64,000 nucleotides of DNA from UBA8437 sp964646205 (GTDB taxonomy: Bacteria; Planctomycetota; Planctomycetia; Planctomycetales; Planctomycetaceae). The stretch is taken from the NCBI GenBank assembly GCA_964646205.1, contig CAZYAZ010000010.1:1-64000 (forward strand). The letters are read 5' to 3'. Below, one piece after another: positions 1 to 9,817 of the stretch (positions are counted from its first letter, which is position 1; each line of letters begins with the position of its first letter). The translations under genes were made by a program, and so were the position numbers. Under the pieces are notes generated by a model. That model saw only the letters and a list, made by a program, of their open reading frames with translations, was not told the DNA's origin and made no database searches.

Positions 1-286
1 CAGTTCGGGGTCGATTCGGGCGTTTTCGCGGTCAACTGCACCGGATTTCGCACCGGTCGTCTCCGAAACTTGCACACGTCTCGGGGAATCTGCTGTTTGT
101 TCGAGTCCTCTCTTGGGCACTCGACCGGGTTGCACCGCTTCGCACCCGGTCGCAGACCCCTGTAAAACAGGGGGGAGGCTTGCGGTCGACACGTTCCTTG
201 AGCCAACACTTGGGCGCCGCATCAAGTCATTCCTGCCGCTTGACCTAGCGAATCGCGGTCCACTACGGATCCCGAAACCAAAGAGC
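1..286. other. Left-edge region without a convincing gene
   Basis: No reading frame here looks like a real protein. The only structure I see is a perfect 7-bp inverted repeat, CCCCTGT-AAA-ACAGGGG, at 157-173. It lies downstream of the SulP/carbonic anhydrase gene, which is read leftwards, but no T-rich tract follows it in that direction, so it is at best a weak or Rho-assisted 3' end. Confidence 0.4.
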
Positions 287-2551
287 CTACTGGCTCAGCG
301 CGGGATTCCCATCCATCGTTTCGTCCAGAAACGTGACTTCACCCAGGGCGACATCGTACATGGCGCCGACGATGGCCACGTGCCTCTGTTCGACAAGGCG
401 TCGAATCGCAACACTGTCCCGCCGGATCTGGTTCACCGTTTGGATGACGTGCCCGATGGTGACCGTTTTGAGGTACTCTGTCCGGTCGGCGTCTTCTTGG
501 ATCGGACGGTCCGTTGCTCCAGCCAGGCCGGTTGAACGGAGATCACTAATCAGTTCTTCGAAATGCTGACACTCGCCAGTTTCTATTGACGTGGGACGCT
601 GATCGTCGAACAGGTCAACGGCCGTGGCGATGGCTCCACATCGGGTGTGGCCCAACACCACGATCAACGCGGTTCCGTTGACACAACAGGCGTACTCGAG
701 ACTGGCAAGCGTTGTACGGCGGGCCACGTTGGCAGCCGTGCGAACCGAGCAAATGTCACCGATGCCGAGGTCGAAAATGATCTCACTCGGCACCCGCGAA
801 TCAGCACACGCCAGGACGGCGGCCAGGGGGAATTGATCTTCCGCGGTGGCCTCACGTTGTCGTGTCAGGTCATGGACAACCGATTGTCCCGAACGAAATC
901 GGCGATTGCCCTCGGCCATTAACGTCATCACTTCTGCCGGTGTAGACATCTTCTGGATATCACGGTCCACGTGTTCGGAGAAGTGCAATCGATCGCCCAG
1001 CGACTTGAAGTGCTCGAATCCAATCATCGAGACCTGGATCCCACGAGCCGGCGCGGTGGTAGTCTCGAAGTCGATCAACAGGTCCTCAATATCCGGATCA
1101 ACTTGGTGCGTCATCCGAGCATCAAGCAACAGGTGCCCACCACTGGGAACCTCGTTGAGAGCACGGGACAGAACCGCCTTGTTGAGGAAGCTCACCTGGT
1201 TGGACAACTGGAGCCGATGGATGCCGCCGCTGGCCCGTTGTTCGAATTGAAGCGACACGGGTGTTTTCAATGACCCGCGGAGGATGAACGCCACCGCCAC
1301 AGCCAAACCAATCACGATTCCGGTGAGCAGATCGGTCAACACAATGGAGACAACGGTGACGAGAAATGGCAGGAACTGGGTGAGACCTCCTCCCCACATC
1401 TGGCGAAACAGATTCGGGCTGGCCAGCTTGAAGCCCGTGATCACCAATACGGCAGCCAACGCGGACAGTGGAATCATGTTGAGAGCTTTGGGAATCAACA
1501 GCACGCAACCAACCAGCAACACACCGTGTGCAATTGTCGATAGCCGTGTGTGATTGCCAGAGTTGATGTTGACCGAGGACCGGATGATCACCGAGGTCAC
1601 CGGCAGGCCACCGATCAGGCCGGACACAATGTTTCCGGCTCCCTGTGCGAACAACTCCCGGTTTTTCGGTGACACGCGTTGTTCGGGATCCAACTTGTCG
1701 ACCGCCTCCAGATTGAGCAACGTTTCCAGCGACGCGACGATGGCCACCGTGAGCCCTGCAATGTAGACCGGCGCGGAAGACAAGACGGAAAAATCCGGGT
1801 GGGTCAGAAATGAAGGAATGTCGGACAATCCGGCGGCGACGGGCACCTCGACAAGGTGCGATGACTCGATGGACCAGGAGGTGTTCTTCAGGAAGAACGT
1901 GGCCGCGGCCCCCAGGACCACGACGACCATCGGGGCCGGAAACGCGCTAGATTTCAGTCGCGGAATCCGACTCCATGCGACAAGAAACACGACGGACGCC
2001 AGGCCGATTATGGCCGCAGTGGGGTGCAGGTCAGACAACATGGCTATGAGTTCCGAGAACGTGTTCTCGTTGTCCGGTTGCACGAAAGACAGGTCTCCTT
2101 CCGGATCACTGTCGTGGCCAAACAGGTGCGGAATCTGCTTGAGAATCAGGATCAAGCCGATGGCTGCCAGGAGTCCCTTGATAACGCTGACCGGAAAATA
2201 CTCGGCCAGCGATCCGGCCCGGATCACGCCGAGCACGAGTTGGATCACGCCGCCCAGGATGACCGCGACCAGAAACGCCTCGAACGATCCCAGTTTCTGG
2301 ATTTGCAATGCCACCACCGCCGTGAGACCCGCAGCCGGTCCACTGACGCTGGTGTGCGAACCACTGAGGCAGCCCACGACCAGGCCACCCACAATCCCGG
2401 CCAGGATGCCAGAAAAAAGTGGAGCGTCCGATGCCTTGGCGACCCCGAGACACAGCGGAAGTGCCACGAGAAATACCAGGAGTCCAGACAACAGGTCACG
2501 GGAGTGAAAGCGGCGCGAAGTGGACGCCTTGGAAACGGTCGATGTGGTCAT
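287..2551 (-). CDS. SulP-family anion (bicarbonate/sulfate) transporter fused to beta-carbonic anhydrase
   Basis: About 754 aa. The N-terminal ~430 residues are hydrophobic and carry a SulP permease core. A STAS-like segment follows (about 440-530), and the C-terminal ~200 residues form a beta-class carbonic anhydrase. The carbonic anhydrase shows its zinc ligands as a CADSR motif (Cys about 582, with the Asp-Arg dyad) and an HTRC motif (His about 635, Cys about 638). By family knowledge such fusions take up HCO3- or another anion at the inner membrane and interconvert it with CO2 at the cytoplasmic face. I prefer ATG at 2551; the only longer in-frame start (2581) is TTG. The fused enzyme favours bicarbonate over sulfate as substrate, but that is inference. 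Confidence 0.9.
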   Translation of the reverse strand: MTTSTVSKASTSRRFHSRDLLSGLLVFLVALPLCLGVAKASDAPLFSGILAGIVGGLVVGCLSGSHTSVSGPAAGLTAVVALQIQKLGSFEAFLVAVILGGVIQLVLGVIRAGSLAEYFPVSVIKGLLAAIGLILILKQIPHLFGHDSDPEGDLSFVQPDNENTFSELIAMLSDLHPTAAIIGLASVVFLVAWSRIPRLKSSAFPAPMVVVVLGAAATFFLKNTSWSIESSHLVEVPVAAGLSDIPSFLTHPDFSVLSSAPVYIAGLTVAIVASLETLLNLEAVDKLDPEQRVSPKNRELFAQGAGNIVSGLIGGLPVTSVIIRSSVNINSGNHTRLSTIAHGVLLVGCVLLIPKALNMIPLSALAAVLVITGFKLASPNLFRQMWGGGLTQFLPFLVTVVSIVLTDLLTGIVIGLAVAVAFILRGSLKTPVSLQFEQRASGGIHRLQLSNQVSFLNKAVLSRALNEVPSGGHLLLDARMTHQVDPDIEDLLIDFETTTAPARGIQVSMIGFEHFKSLGDRLHFSEHVDRDIQKMSTPAEVMTLMAEGNRRFRSGQSVVHDLTRQREATAEDQFPLAAVLACADSRVPSEIIFDLGIGDICSVRTAANVARRTTLASLEYACCVNGTALIVVLGHTRCGAIATAVDLFDDQRPTSIETGECQHFEELISDLRSTGLAGATDRPIQEDADRTEYLKTVTIGHVIQTVNQIRRDSVAIRRLVEQRHVAIVGAMYDVALGEVTFLDETMDGNPALSQ

Positions 2552-2722
2552 GGTCGAGAGACTCGAGTGTGCAGAGAACAAGTTCGAGAACCGGGCCTGG
2601 GAAAAGGCGCCGGGGCCAGAAGCGAAAGCCGCTGGTGCGGCTCGCCATCGATCACCGGCGAAAACGCGGTCAACGCCAGGTCTGATTCCTGGGTGACTCT
2701 TGCCGGCGACGGCTCTCTCGGC

Positions 2723-3076
2723 TCAACAAGTCAACGGCGCCAAGACCCCATTGGGGTAGGCATGCCCCGACGAAACGATGAGCGATGGATCCTGGTGACT
2801 TCTCACTCGAACTGCTGCCGTGAACACCGCAAAAGACGATGTACTCAAACGGTACACGCGATTGCGCAAAGGCATGCCTTCGACAGATTCTGCCGATTCC
2901 TTGGACTCCTGCTCCTGGCTCTCCTCGACAGGAACCTCGGAATCCTCGACAAGGGTCTGTGTCGACGCCGGAGCCCACAACGAGACCAGACACCACGACA
3001 TGGCAAGCAACGCTCGAACAAACCGGTTCGAGCGGCGACGGAACCAACAACGCTGTTCCGGTGTGGTGGAGGTCAT
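2723..3076 (-). CDS. Small secreted protein of unknown function
   Basis: 117 aa, not recognised. The N-terminus is a plausible signal peptide: an Arg-rich n-region (residues 9-21), a hydrophobic core (about 22-34) and an APAST-type cleavage area. A strongly acidic Glu/Ser-rich linker (about 42-66) follows, then a more basic C-terminal half. It lies 171 bp upstream of the SulP/carbonic anhydrase gene on the same strand and may share its transcript. Competing frames here lack a signal peptide, so this is the most gene-like reading. It could still be spurious. Confidence 0.45.
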   Translation of the reverse strand: MTSTTPEQRCWFRRRSNRFVRALLAMSWCLVSLWAPASTQTLVEDSEVPVEESQEQESKESAESVEGMPLRNRVYRLSTSSFAVFTAAVRVRSHQDPSLIVSSGHAYPNGVLAPLTC

Positions 3077-3328
3077 CTTTGAGATCGACTGCTACTCCAA
3101 ACTGACGTACAGACGTGGAGGTTAGTCGGTGCACGTGCGATCAGTCAATAAAATAAGATGACGAGACAGCACGATGCCGTCCCGGACAGAGGAAATTGCT
3201 GATTTCAACCCCCGAACAGTAGTATCCTGAATTGATCCCCAGGGGTTCACCCGGACGAGTTTGTTTTCCACCTGTCCCGGCGAACTGCAATTCTCGTGTT
3301 CGATGCGACCACGGCCAACGAGCCAACG

Positions 3329-4633
3329 ATGTCAAAACCAACAGATTCCAGGTCAACAGAGGACGGCCGACGATGGCCGCTCTGGAAAAAACTCCTGGTC
3401 TCGATCACGGCACTCCTGGTCAGTTTCGGCCTGGCCGAAACGATCGCCACGGCATTTTACCTGCGTGGTGACATCGAGCCCCAATCGATCTGGATCCATG
3501 CAACCGACAACCAGACCGCGGCTGTCGAATTCGATCCAGTGCTCGGGTATCGCCTGGCCGCCACTCCCACGAGGATGATGATCATCGGTTCCAACGGGAC
3601 GATCGAGTCCTCGGGCACCTTCCGCGGCAACAATCTCGGTGCCCCCGACAACGACGATTTTTCTCCAAACCGTGGACCCGACAACCGAAAGCGATTCGTC
3701 GTCTTTGGCGACTCGTTCACGTCCGGGCTCTACCTGGAACGCAGTTGGCCTGACGTCGCCGAGACACTCTTGCAACAAGACAACGCACCCGCTGAACTCC
3801 TGAACTTTTCGATAGACGGCGGGGGTTTGGCGAACTGGCAACAGGCACTGACGCGAATCATCGTGGCGGACGACTATGACATCGACGGGATCATCTTCGC
3901 CGTCTACGGAACCGATCTCAGTCGACCGTTCACATTCTGGGACCAGGTCGTTCCCGGATACAACCAGCCGATGCGGCTGGGTCGATGGCCGGATTTCGAC
4001 GCGAGACAACCGGGAGCCATCGGCCGTGACCGACTGGAGCCATTGGACACCTGGCAAGTCGTCTCTTCCCAGGTGTTTGACCAGTACCTCAGCAGCCAGC
4101 GTCGCCCACCCATCTCGCGGCCGTTCCGGCTTTACCTCACCGGGAAATGCCGTGCCCTGTTGTCCACCCTCTTCCAGCACGACGGCGAATCCGGGCAATT
4201 GCTGGAAAGCCTGCAACACCTGCCCGACGCGGAATTGTTTTTTCGCGATCGCCGCCACGTCATCTCTCGAATCGAGGACGCGTTGCAGAAACAACGCCTT
4301 CCCGCCCTCGTGGTGCACATCCCCTACCGTGAAGTCTTGCTGACTCGGGCCGGCGTCCCGTCGGAGAACATGGCGTTCTACCTCGAGTCGGTGGGACAAT
4401 CCTGGGAAACACAGGCATTTGCAAAATTGATCCACGCGGATTTCGTCGACGGCTCCGAGGCATTCAAGGATTGCAGCGTCGCCGAGATACGCGACAACTG
4501 GTTGCCCATTGATGGACACTGGAACCAGGCCGGTGCCGAACGTTTCGCGAAGTTCCTGGCCCCGATCCTGAAGTCATGGCCCGGTCAAGCAAAACCGACC
4601 GGCAACACCTCCGCGGCCTCTCGCCCCAGGTGA
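3329..4633 (+). CDS. Membrane-anchored SGNH/GDSL-type hydrolase
   Basis: About 434 aa. A single N-terminal hydrophobic helix (about 20-42) anchors or exports the protein. Block I of the SGNH fold is the GDSF motif at about 127-130 (nucleophile Ser). The C-terminal catalytic block is the DGHWN segment at about 395-399, the D-x-H-W-N form seen in AlgJ/AlgX-like and other SGNH esterases or O-acetyltransferases. This suggests an extracytoplasmic esterase or acyl transferase acting on polysaccharide or lipid; the substrate is unknown. An in-frame start exists at 3296, but the ATG at 3329 places the helix close to the N-terminus. It converges with the YfhO-like gene with only 14 bp between the stops. 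Confidence 0.75.
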   Translation: MSKPTDSRSTEDGRRWPLWKKLLVSITALLVSFGLAETIATAFYLRGDIEPQSIWIHATDNQTAAVEFDPVLGYRLAATPTRMMIIGSNGTIESSGTFRGNNLGAPDNDDFSPNRGPDNRKRFVVFGDSFTSGLYLERSWPDVAETLLQQDNAPAELLNFSIDGGGLANWQQALTRIIVADDYDIDGIIFAVYGTDLSRPFTFWDQVVPGYNQPMRLGRWPDFDARQPGAIGRDRLEPLDTWQVVSSQVFDQYLSSQRRPPISRPFRLYLTGKCRALLSTLFQHDGESGQLLESLQHLPDAELFFRDRRHVISRIEDALQKQRLPALVVHIPYREVLLTRAGVPSENMAFYLESVGQSWETQAFAKLIHADFVDGSEAFKDCSVAEIRDNWLPIDGHWNQAGAERFAKFLAPILKSWPGQAKPTGNTSAASRPR

Positions 4634-4647
4634 CGACCAGAAGTGGA

Positions 4648-7101
4648 TCAGGTGGCGTCAGTCTTCGGTCGGTGCCACATCAGTGCCAGGACCAGACCGG
4701 CCAGCCAGATCACGCAGGTCCCCAGAGAAATCCAGCCGCCCAGCCGCACGCTGTCCGGCTCGTACTGGAACGAGACCTCGAAGGCCCCGGCCCCTGGAAT
4801 CTCAACGGCTCGCCACGCCCCGAAGGCGGGCTGGATCTTGACCTGGCGTGTCTTTCCCGACTGCGTCAGGTGGCTCGTCCAACCTGGATAATGCCGGTCG
4901 GCGAGCAGCAACACGCCCGGCCCATTCGCCGTCCCCTCGAGCACCACCGTTTCACCCCGATCCCATATCTGCCGAATCGGCTGAGCATTTTTGAGCATGC
5001 CCTGGTGCGCCGGCGGCGGCAATCGAAGCAACCGTGGATCGCTTCCCGGTTCTACCGGATCCTCGAGTTCAAAGAACCAGGCCCGGCTGACGGTCATCTC
5101 GTCCGGGAGTTTCCAGAGTGACCACCTGTCGTGCCCGGGGAATTGTTTCTGCAATTCCCTCCCGACCCTGTGGCGGGTCAGCCAGGGATCCGAAATCGCT
5201 CGAACCTCTCGCAGTGGTCCTTCCTTGACCGGCGTCTCCAGGTTGGCTCCGTAGACCAGCCGCTCGATTCCGGCCAATCTCATGAAGTTGACATCATCCT
5301 CGGCAATGCGGCCGGGACTGTGTGAGATCAGCGACACCTGGTCCCCAAAACGGGCCGGTTCGGGCAACGATGGCCAACGTCCGGACCACCAGTGAGCAGC
5401 CCCCCGGTTTTTGACGTCCCAGTACATGCGAGGATCCGGCAATCTCGCGTCGGGGACCACCCGGCCGCCGGTGGCCAGTGGCAACAGGCCAACCGGACCG
5501 GCCACCCGGATCTCGGGCGACTGTCCCAACGCCTGCAGGACGGGACTCGGATCACTCACCGGCTCAAACCGGATCCGGCGAACCGTCCAGGCACACACCG
5601 TCAGGTCGACAATGACCACCGCCAACATTCCTGTCACCAACACCCGCCGCGACGGAGACAACCGTGGCCAGCACCCCAACATTCCGACGAGCACCAGCAC
5701 CCCCACGGGGACCCACAACTCGTCCTGCAGCATCCGTTTCAGTTCGGTCGCCGGCGTGATGCCCCTGGTCTCCATCTCCTGCCTGGAGTACCCGTATTCG
5801 AGCAAATCGTTTCGCAACGAGGCATCCGGGGTGTTGAAGAAACGTTCACTCTTTCGAGCATCGAACGTCAGCGCCACCACGGCGATCATCAACACGAACA
5901 GGGACAAGCCAGAGAAGCGGAGGCACCAGCGACCCAGCAAACGGGGTTCAAACCGCTCCAGGCCCCAACCGGCCAACAGGCCCCAGAACAAACCGGCCAC
6001 CACGCTCCAGCGGGCTGGTGCCGCAAACCAGCCAACGATTGGCAGGTTCAGCAATTGACGGTATCCGGGCAGATACCCTCCCAGCGACAACGCCGTCGAC
6101 GCCAGGAGCAGACACCCCCACAATCGGACCAGTCGCTCACGCCGACCGGTCCAAATGAGTGCCGTCAGGCCCAGCCCGACTGGCAACAGGCCCACGTAAC
6201 CCAGGCTCTCGCTCCGCGCGCTCTGCCAGGGAACCCAACTGATCGGATCCCACAGTGGATGACCGTGCAACAGACCGGGTGCCAGGTGGTGTGCTAGCAG
6301 GTGCCAGGGAGGACTCGAGAAACTCACGAGGAAGTCAATACCGCGTCCACGGCTGTCTCCCTGGATGATCAACTCGGCGACGGGCACCAGTTGGACTGCG
6401 GCCAGCGACACCCCCCCCAGGACAGCCAACGGCACCAGCAGCCCGCGGCAGGCCGCGGTCCGCCGTCCAACCGGCGACAGGGGAATCGCGATCACCGTCA
6501 GCAACAGGATCGTCAGTATCGTGTAACTGGCGATCTGGAAATGGCCGGCCAGCAACTGAACACCCAGGACCAGCGACAGCCCGACCAGCCAGCACCACGA
6601 ACCATCCCTCAGCCACCGCCACGTGGCCAACACGGCCAGGGGGAGCCAACAACCAGTCGTGTACGACCAGGCCTGGTCCGCGTGGACAACAAAAAATCCC
6701 TGCCCGGCAAACACCGTGGCTGCCAAAATCGAAGCGGCGCGTCCCAGGCCAAACACGCGGGCACACCAGAACGCAAACCAGCCGGCCAGCACCAGGTGGA
6801 GAACCAGTGACCAACTGTAGGCCCGCTCGACACTCAGAAAGCGATACAGCAGTTGATGAACCGGATAAAAGACTCCGATCCGACCATCCGCGACGGCCGG
6901 TGTCCCGAACCCCAACCGCTCGTTCCAATTGGGAACACGGTCGTCGGCAAGGGCCCTGGAATAGAACTCGTACAGCGGAAGATCGGTCGACGTGATCTCC
7001 GGCGCGACGGGCTGTTGACCGGTGACCAGAATCGGCCAGAACCAGGCCATCACGATGACGGCCAGCAAGCACAACGGTCCGGCACGGTGCGTGAATCGCA
7101 T
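4648..7101 (-). CDS. YfhO-like polytopic membrane protein (GT-C type)
   Basis: 817 aa with about a dozen hydrophobic segments, starting with a helix at residues 8-28 and ending with a helix near 790-810. The early periplasmic loop (Asp-containing, followed by N-E-R and a Tyr-Pro-rich stretch) and the long soluble C-terminal domain resemble the YfhO family, which is linked to lipid-carrier-dependent glycosylation. Large hydrophilic C-terminal domain about 560-780. The ATG overlaps the stop of the upstream cytochrome gene by one base (TGATG), so translation is probably coupled. The sugar donor and acceptor cannot be told from sequence. Confidence 0.75.
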   Translation of the reverse strand: MRFTHRAGPLCLLAVIVMAWFWPILVTGQQPVAPEITSTDLPLYEFYSRALADDRVPNWNERLGFGTPAVADGRIGVFYPVHQLLYRFLSVERAYSWSLVLHLVLAGWFAFWCARVFGLGRAASILAATVFAGQGFFVVHADQAWSYTTGCWLPLAVLATWRWLRDGSWCWLVGLSLVLGVQLLAGHFQIASYTILTILLLTVIAIPLSPVGRRTAACRGLLVPLAVLGGVSLAAVQLVPVAELIIQGDSRGRGIDFLVSFSSPPWHLLAHHLAPGLLHGHPLWDPISWVPWQSARSESLGYVGLLPVGLGLTALIWTGRRERLVRLWGCLLLASTALSLGGYLPGYRQLLNLPIVGWFAAPARWSVVAGLFWGLLAGWGLERFEPRLLGRWCLRFSGLSLFVLMIAVVALTFDARKSERFFNTPDASLRNDLLEYGYSRQEMETRGITPATELKRMLQDELWVPVGVLVLVGMLGCWPRLSPSRRVLVTGMLAVVIVDLTVCAWTVRRIRFEPVSDPSPVLQALGQSPEIRVAGPVGLLPLATGGRVVPDARLPDPRMYWDVKNRGAAHWWSGRWPSLPEPARFGDQVSLISHSPGRIAEDDVNFMRLAGIERLVYGANLETPVKEGPLREVRAISDPWLTRHRVGRELQKQFPGHDRWSLWKLPDEMTVSRAWFFELEDPVEPGSDPRLLRLPPPAHQGMLKNAQPIRQIWDRGETVVLEGTANGPGVLLLADRHYPGWTSHLTQSGKTRQVKIQPAFGAWRAVEIPGAGAFEVSFQYEPDSVRLGGWISLGTCVIWLAGLVLALMWHRPKTDAT

Positions 7102-8381
7102 CAGCGTTGAGCGTTCCTGGCAACAGACCGACGTTCACTGCAGATGAGCGACTTCACCGCTTCGGGAGAAAAGTGAAACTCTTCGGCCTCGGTTTCATGC
7201 ATCACGTGGTACCACAATTCCGCGTGGACCTGCAGTGGAAAACTCGACAGGTCGACGTCCGGACGCAACTCGTAACGGAACCGCCGGGTCTCACCCGGTA
7301 GCAATCGTGAATCGGTCGGCGAGAGTTCCAGTGCCTGTGGACCATTATCGAAAGCCCCCTGCCGTCGACTGAAAATCTCGACCCGAGGCCAGGCACCACC
7401 TGGCGTTTCAGGATCAATCGCCGCCCCCCCGGGACCCGCAGCAGGCTCGCTGGAGGATTCAACCGACGTGTCCCGCAACACCTCTCCACGAGAGTTTGTC
7501 ACCCACGTGTGCAGAGTCACACTCCGGAAAAACTCTCCGCCGGGGACCTTGTGACCAACACGACGAGCCGTGACGCTCACCGAAACCGCCACCTGCTCCT
7601 GTTCCTGCTCCCAATCCGCGGCCAGTTCAAGTTTCAAGGCGCGGTTGAGCATCTTGTTGTCGTAACCTCCCGGCATCACGTGCTTGCCACCGGGCATGTG
7701 ACAGTCGTGGCAACGGGTTTCAAAACCGTCGGCCAGGCGATAGTCGAGAAACTCCTCGAGACTCGCCTGCTGGAAAGGACCGTGGAGATAATCCGGCAGG
7801 TGAACGTCCTTGAAGTTGAACTGGTGACAACCGGCACAGAACTCGGCCGTTCCCAGTTCCTGCGACTTGCGGATAGGATGAGCGGCGCGAGCCTTCTGCG
7901 TCGCGTTCGTGACCAGCACCTGCCCATCACGGACATGGCAACTCAAACAGCCGACCCCCTGTTCGAGCCAGTGGGGAGGGCGTTCGAACAGCTGTTCCAA
8001 TTCAGGCGGCTCGTGAAGAGGCAGCAAGGTCGTGGCCGGATTGGTGGGGGCATGACAATTGAAGCACCACTGCTGTCGTCCACCACCCGTCGCCAGGCAC
8101 TGTGCCTGAAAATTCTCGTTGGTCCCTGCAACAAAGTGCCTGCTCGACTTCCATTCGGCGTAGGCCTGCTTGTGGCACGTCCCGCACCACTGGTTCGTCC
8201 AGTGTCGAGGTGCCCGGGTTTCGAGCCGATTCAGGCCCTGGTCGAAATTCACCGGGGTTTCTGCCACCGAGGCGTGCAACACGCCGTTGACCGCCAGCAG
8301 TGCCCAGCCGCCCCCCAGCCCACCGGAGACAACCAGCACGACCAGCAGAATCTGCTGAAGTCTCCGCCTGCTGGAGACCAT
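7101..8381 (-). CDS. Membrane-anchored pentaheme cytochrome c
   Basis: About 426 aa. It starts with a short basic stretch and an uncleaved-looking hydrophobic anchor (about 9-30). Five CxxCH heme c sites follow, at roughly residues 66 (CGTCH), 106 (CFNCH), 144 (CLSCH), 182 (CAGCH) and 222 (CHDCH). The last ~190 residues are heme-free and beta-rich in appearance. The layout matches the c554-like multiheme proteins common in Planctomycetota, which carry electrons in the periplasm. ATG 8381 is chosen over the longer 8450 start because it puts the anchor at the N-terminus and has a G-rich stretch upstream. Coupled to the following YfhO-like gene; its redox partner is unknown. Confidence 0.85.
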   Translation of the reverse strand: MVSSRRRLQQILLVVLVVSGGLGGGWALLAVNGVLHASVAETPVNFDQGLNRLETRAPRHWTNQWCGTCHKQAYAEWKSSRHFVAGTNENFQAQCLATGGGRQQWCFNCHAPTNPATTLLPLHEPPELEQLFERPPHWLEQGVGCLSCHVRDGQVLVTNATQKARAAHPIRKSQELGTAEFCAGCHQFNFKDVHLPDYLHGPFQQASLEEFLDYRLADGFETRCHDCHMPGGKHVMPGGYDNKMLNRALKLELAADWEQEQEQVAVSVSVTARRVGHKVPGGEFFRSVTLHTWVTNSRGEVLRDTSVESSSEPAAGPGGAAIDPETPGGAWPRVEIFSRRQGAFDNGPQALELSPTDSRLLPGETRRFRYELRPDVDLSSFPLQVHAELWYHVMHETEAEEFHFSPEAVKSLICSERRSVARNAQR

Positions 8382-8542
8382 GTGTCGGCCCCTTGCTGTG
8401 TTCCTGACCGTTCCCTGCAGCAGACGGACCCGCGCCGACACTGCCGGCACTCATCGTCATTCAGGTTTTCGGCACTGTCAAGAGTCCACTCAAACCGGGA
8501 TTCGTCACCAGGGGGTCCTGGTCCACCCGGCCGCGGCCTGTC

Positions 8543-9703
8543 CTAGAGGTTGTGCAGCAGGCCTCGCATGTAACCGACAGCGAACGAGATGTACTGCTTG
8601 GGAAGTCGACCCTCACCGGTGATCCCAACGGGGTGATCGAAATCGATCACACCGTCATATCCCACCGCGTCCAGTGCCCGCACAACCTGGCCCATCGACA
8701 TGTCACCATCGTCGACAAAGACTTCCGAATAGCTCCGATCTTCCGGCAACGTTCCACGGACGTTACGGAAATGCACATGGAACAACTGCTGCTTCTTGCC
8801 AAAGTGCTCGATCCCCTTCAACACGTCCTCGCCCGATTCGTACCGCGTGCCACAACAGAAGGTGATTCCGTTGTTCGCGCTGGGAACCTCGGAGAACAGA
8901 CGGTCGAAATCGCGGTGTCGACACAAAATCTGCTTGGAGCCAACAAAGTCATACAGCGGCGGATCGTTGCCGTGCATCGCCACCTTCGTCTTCGATCCGT
9001 CGACGATGGGAATCACCTGCCGGTAAATGTTCAACAGTCCCTTCCACAACTGGTCGCTGGTCACCTTGTACTTGGGTTTCAGTCCCAGCGACTGGACACG
9101 GTCCAGGTCGAAATGCAGGTAGCGGTACCCACCTCGACCACGACGACGAATCCAGCGAACCGAGTCCTTGGCCAGGTGCAGCCTCGCCTGGCAGGCCTGG
9201 ATCCCGTAGACGGGAATCTCAAAATCGACCAGCAATTCTGCCATCCGCTTCAGCTTGTCGATTTCCCTTTGGCCCTCGGGCCGCGCCAGGTGTGCATTGA
9301 GGTAGAACGGACCGAGCGAATTGGCCCGCTCAATTTTCAGACCGACACCGTCCAACCGATCCACGAGGGTCTTGAGTCCTTTCCGAGTGAACTCGCCGTG
9401 TTCGGCATATCCCTCGATCATGTCGAGCGTGATGTCGACATGATTCACGCCGATCTGCTTCAAGTACCTCAGGTCGTTGTCCTGCTCACTCTTCATCCAC
9501 GACGGATTGATCCGCGTGCCTATCCTGATCTTTGTCTTCCGCTTCGGCCTGGGGGCAGCGGCGGCTGAGTTCGACAAACTCGCAGTTCCACCGGTGGCCA
9601 GGCCCGCGGCTCCCAGTGCCGCTGTCCGAACAAAGCCACGACGGGTTGACTGTCCGACACCCGTTTCTCGACTGGTCTCTTGAGGCGTTCGTTGATTGGT
9701 CAT
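8543..9703 (-). CDS. Tat-exported TIM-barrel protein of the mannonate dehydratase (UxuA)-like family
   Basis: About 386 aa. A twin-arginine signal (S-T-R-R-G-F at about 18-23, then an Ala/Gly-rich hydrophobic stretch) suggests folded export. The mature part looks like a xylose-isomerase-like TIM barrel. The late segment with F-C-C-G-T, then H-x-H-F-R-N, then a D-D-G-D-M-S-M block resembles the metal- and substrate-binding blocks of UxuA-type mannonate dehydratases. A sugar-acid dehydratase or sugar epimerase role is likely, but the substrate is unproven. ATG 9703 is preceded by an AAAGGAA ribosome-binding site. An in-frame extension to 9919 lacks any exported-protein logic and is rejected. 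Confidence 0.75.
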   Translation of the reverse strand: MTNQRTPQETSRETGVGQSTRRGFVRTAALGAAGLATGGTASLSNSAAAAPRPKRKTKIRIGTRINPSWMKSEQDNDLRYLKQIGVNHVDITLDMIEGYAEHGEFTRKGLKTLVDRLDGVGLKIERANSLGPFYLNAHLARPEGQREIDKLKRMAELLVDFEIPVYGIQACQARLHLAKDSVRWIRRRGRGGYRYLHFDLDRVQSLGLKPKYKVTSDQLWKGLLNIYRQVIPIVDGSKTKVAMHGNDPPLYDFVGSKQILCRHRDFDRLFSEVPSANNGITFCCGTRYESGEDVLKGIEHFGKKQQLFHVHFRNVRGTLPEDRSYSEVFVDDGDMSMGQVVRALDAVGYDGVIDFDHPVGITGEGRLPKQYISFAVGYMRGLLHNL

Positions 9704-9817
9704 CCCGGCTGTTCCTTTCGAATTCAATACCCGACGACTCGACATCATACCCGGACCGGACAAGAATTGATCAACCAGACACGTCTCTCCAGTTTCACCT
9801 CGACCAAGTACTGTCAC

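Noticed and set aside
157..173. Intrinsic terminator after the SulP/carbonic anhydrase gene
   Set aside because: The stem is perfect but short (7 bp) and lacks a T-tract in the reading direction.
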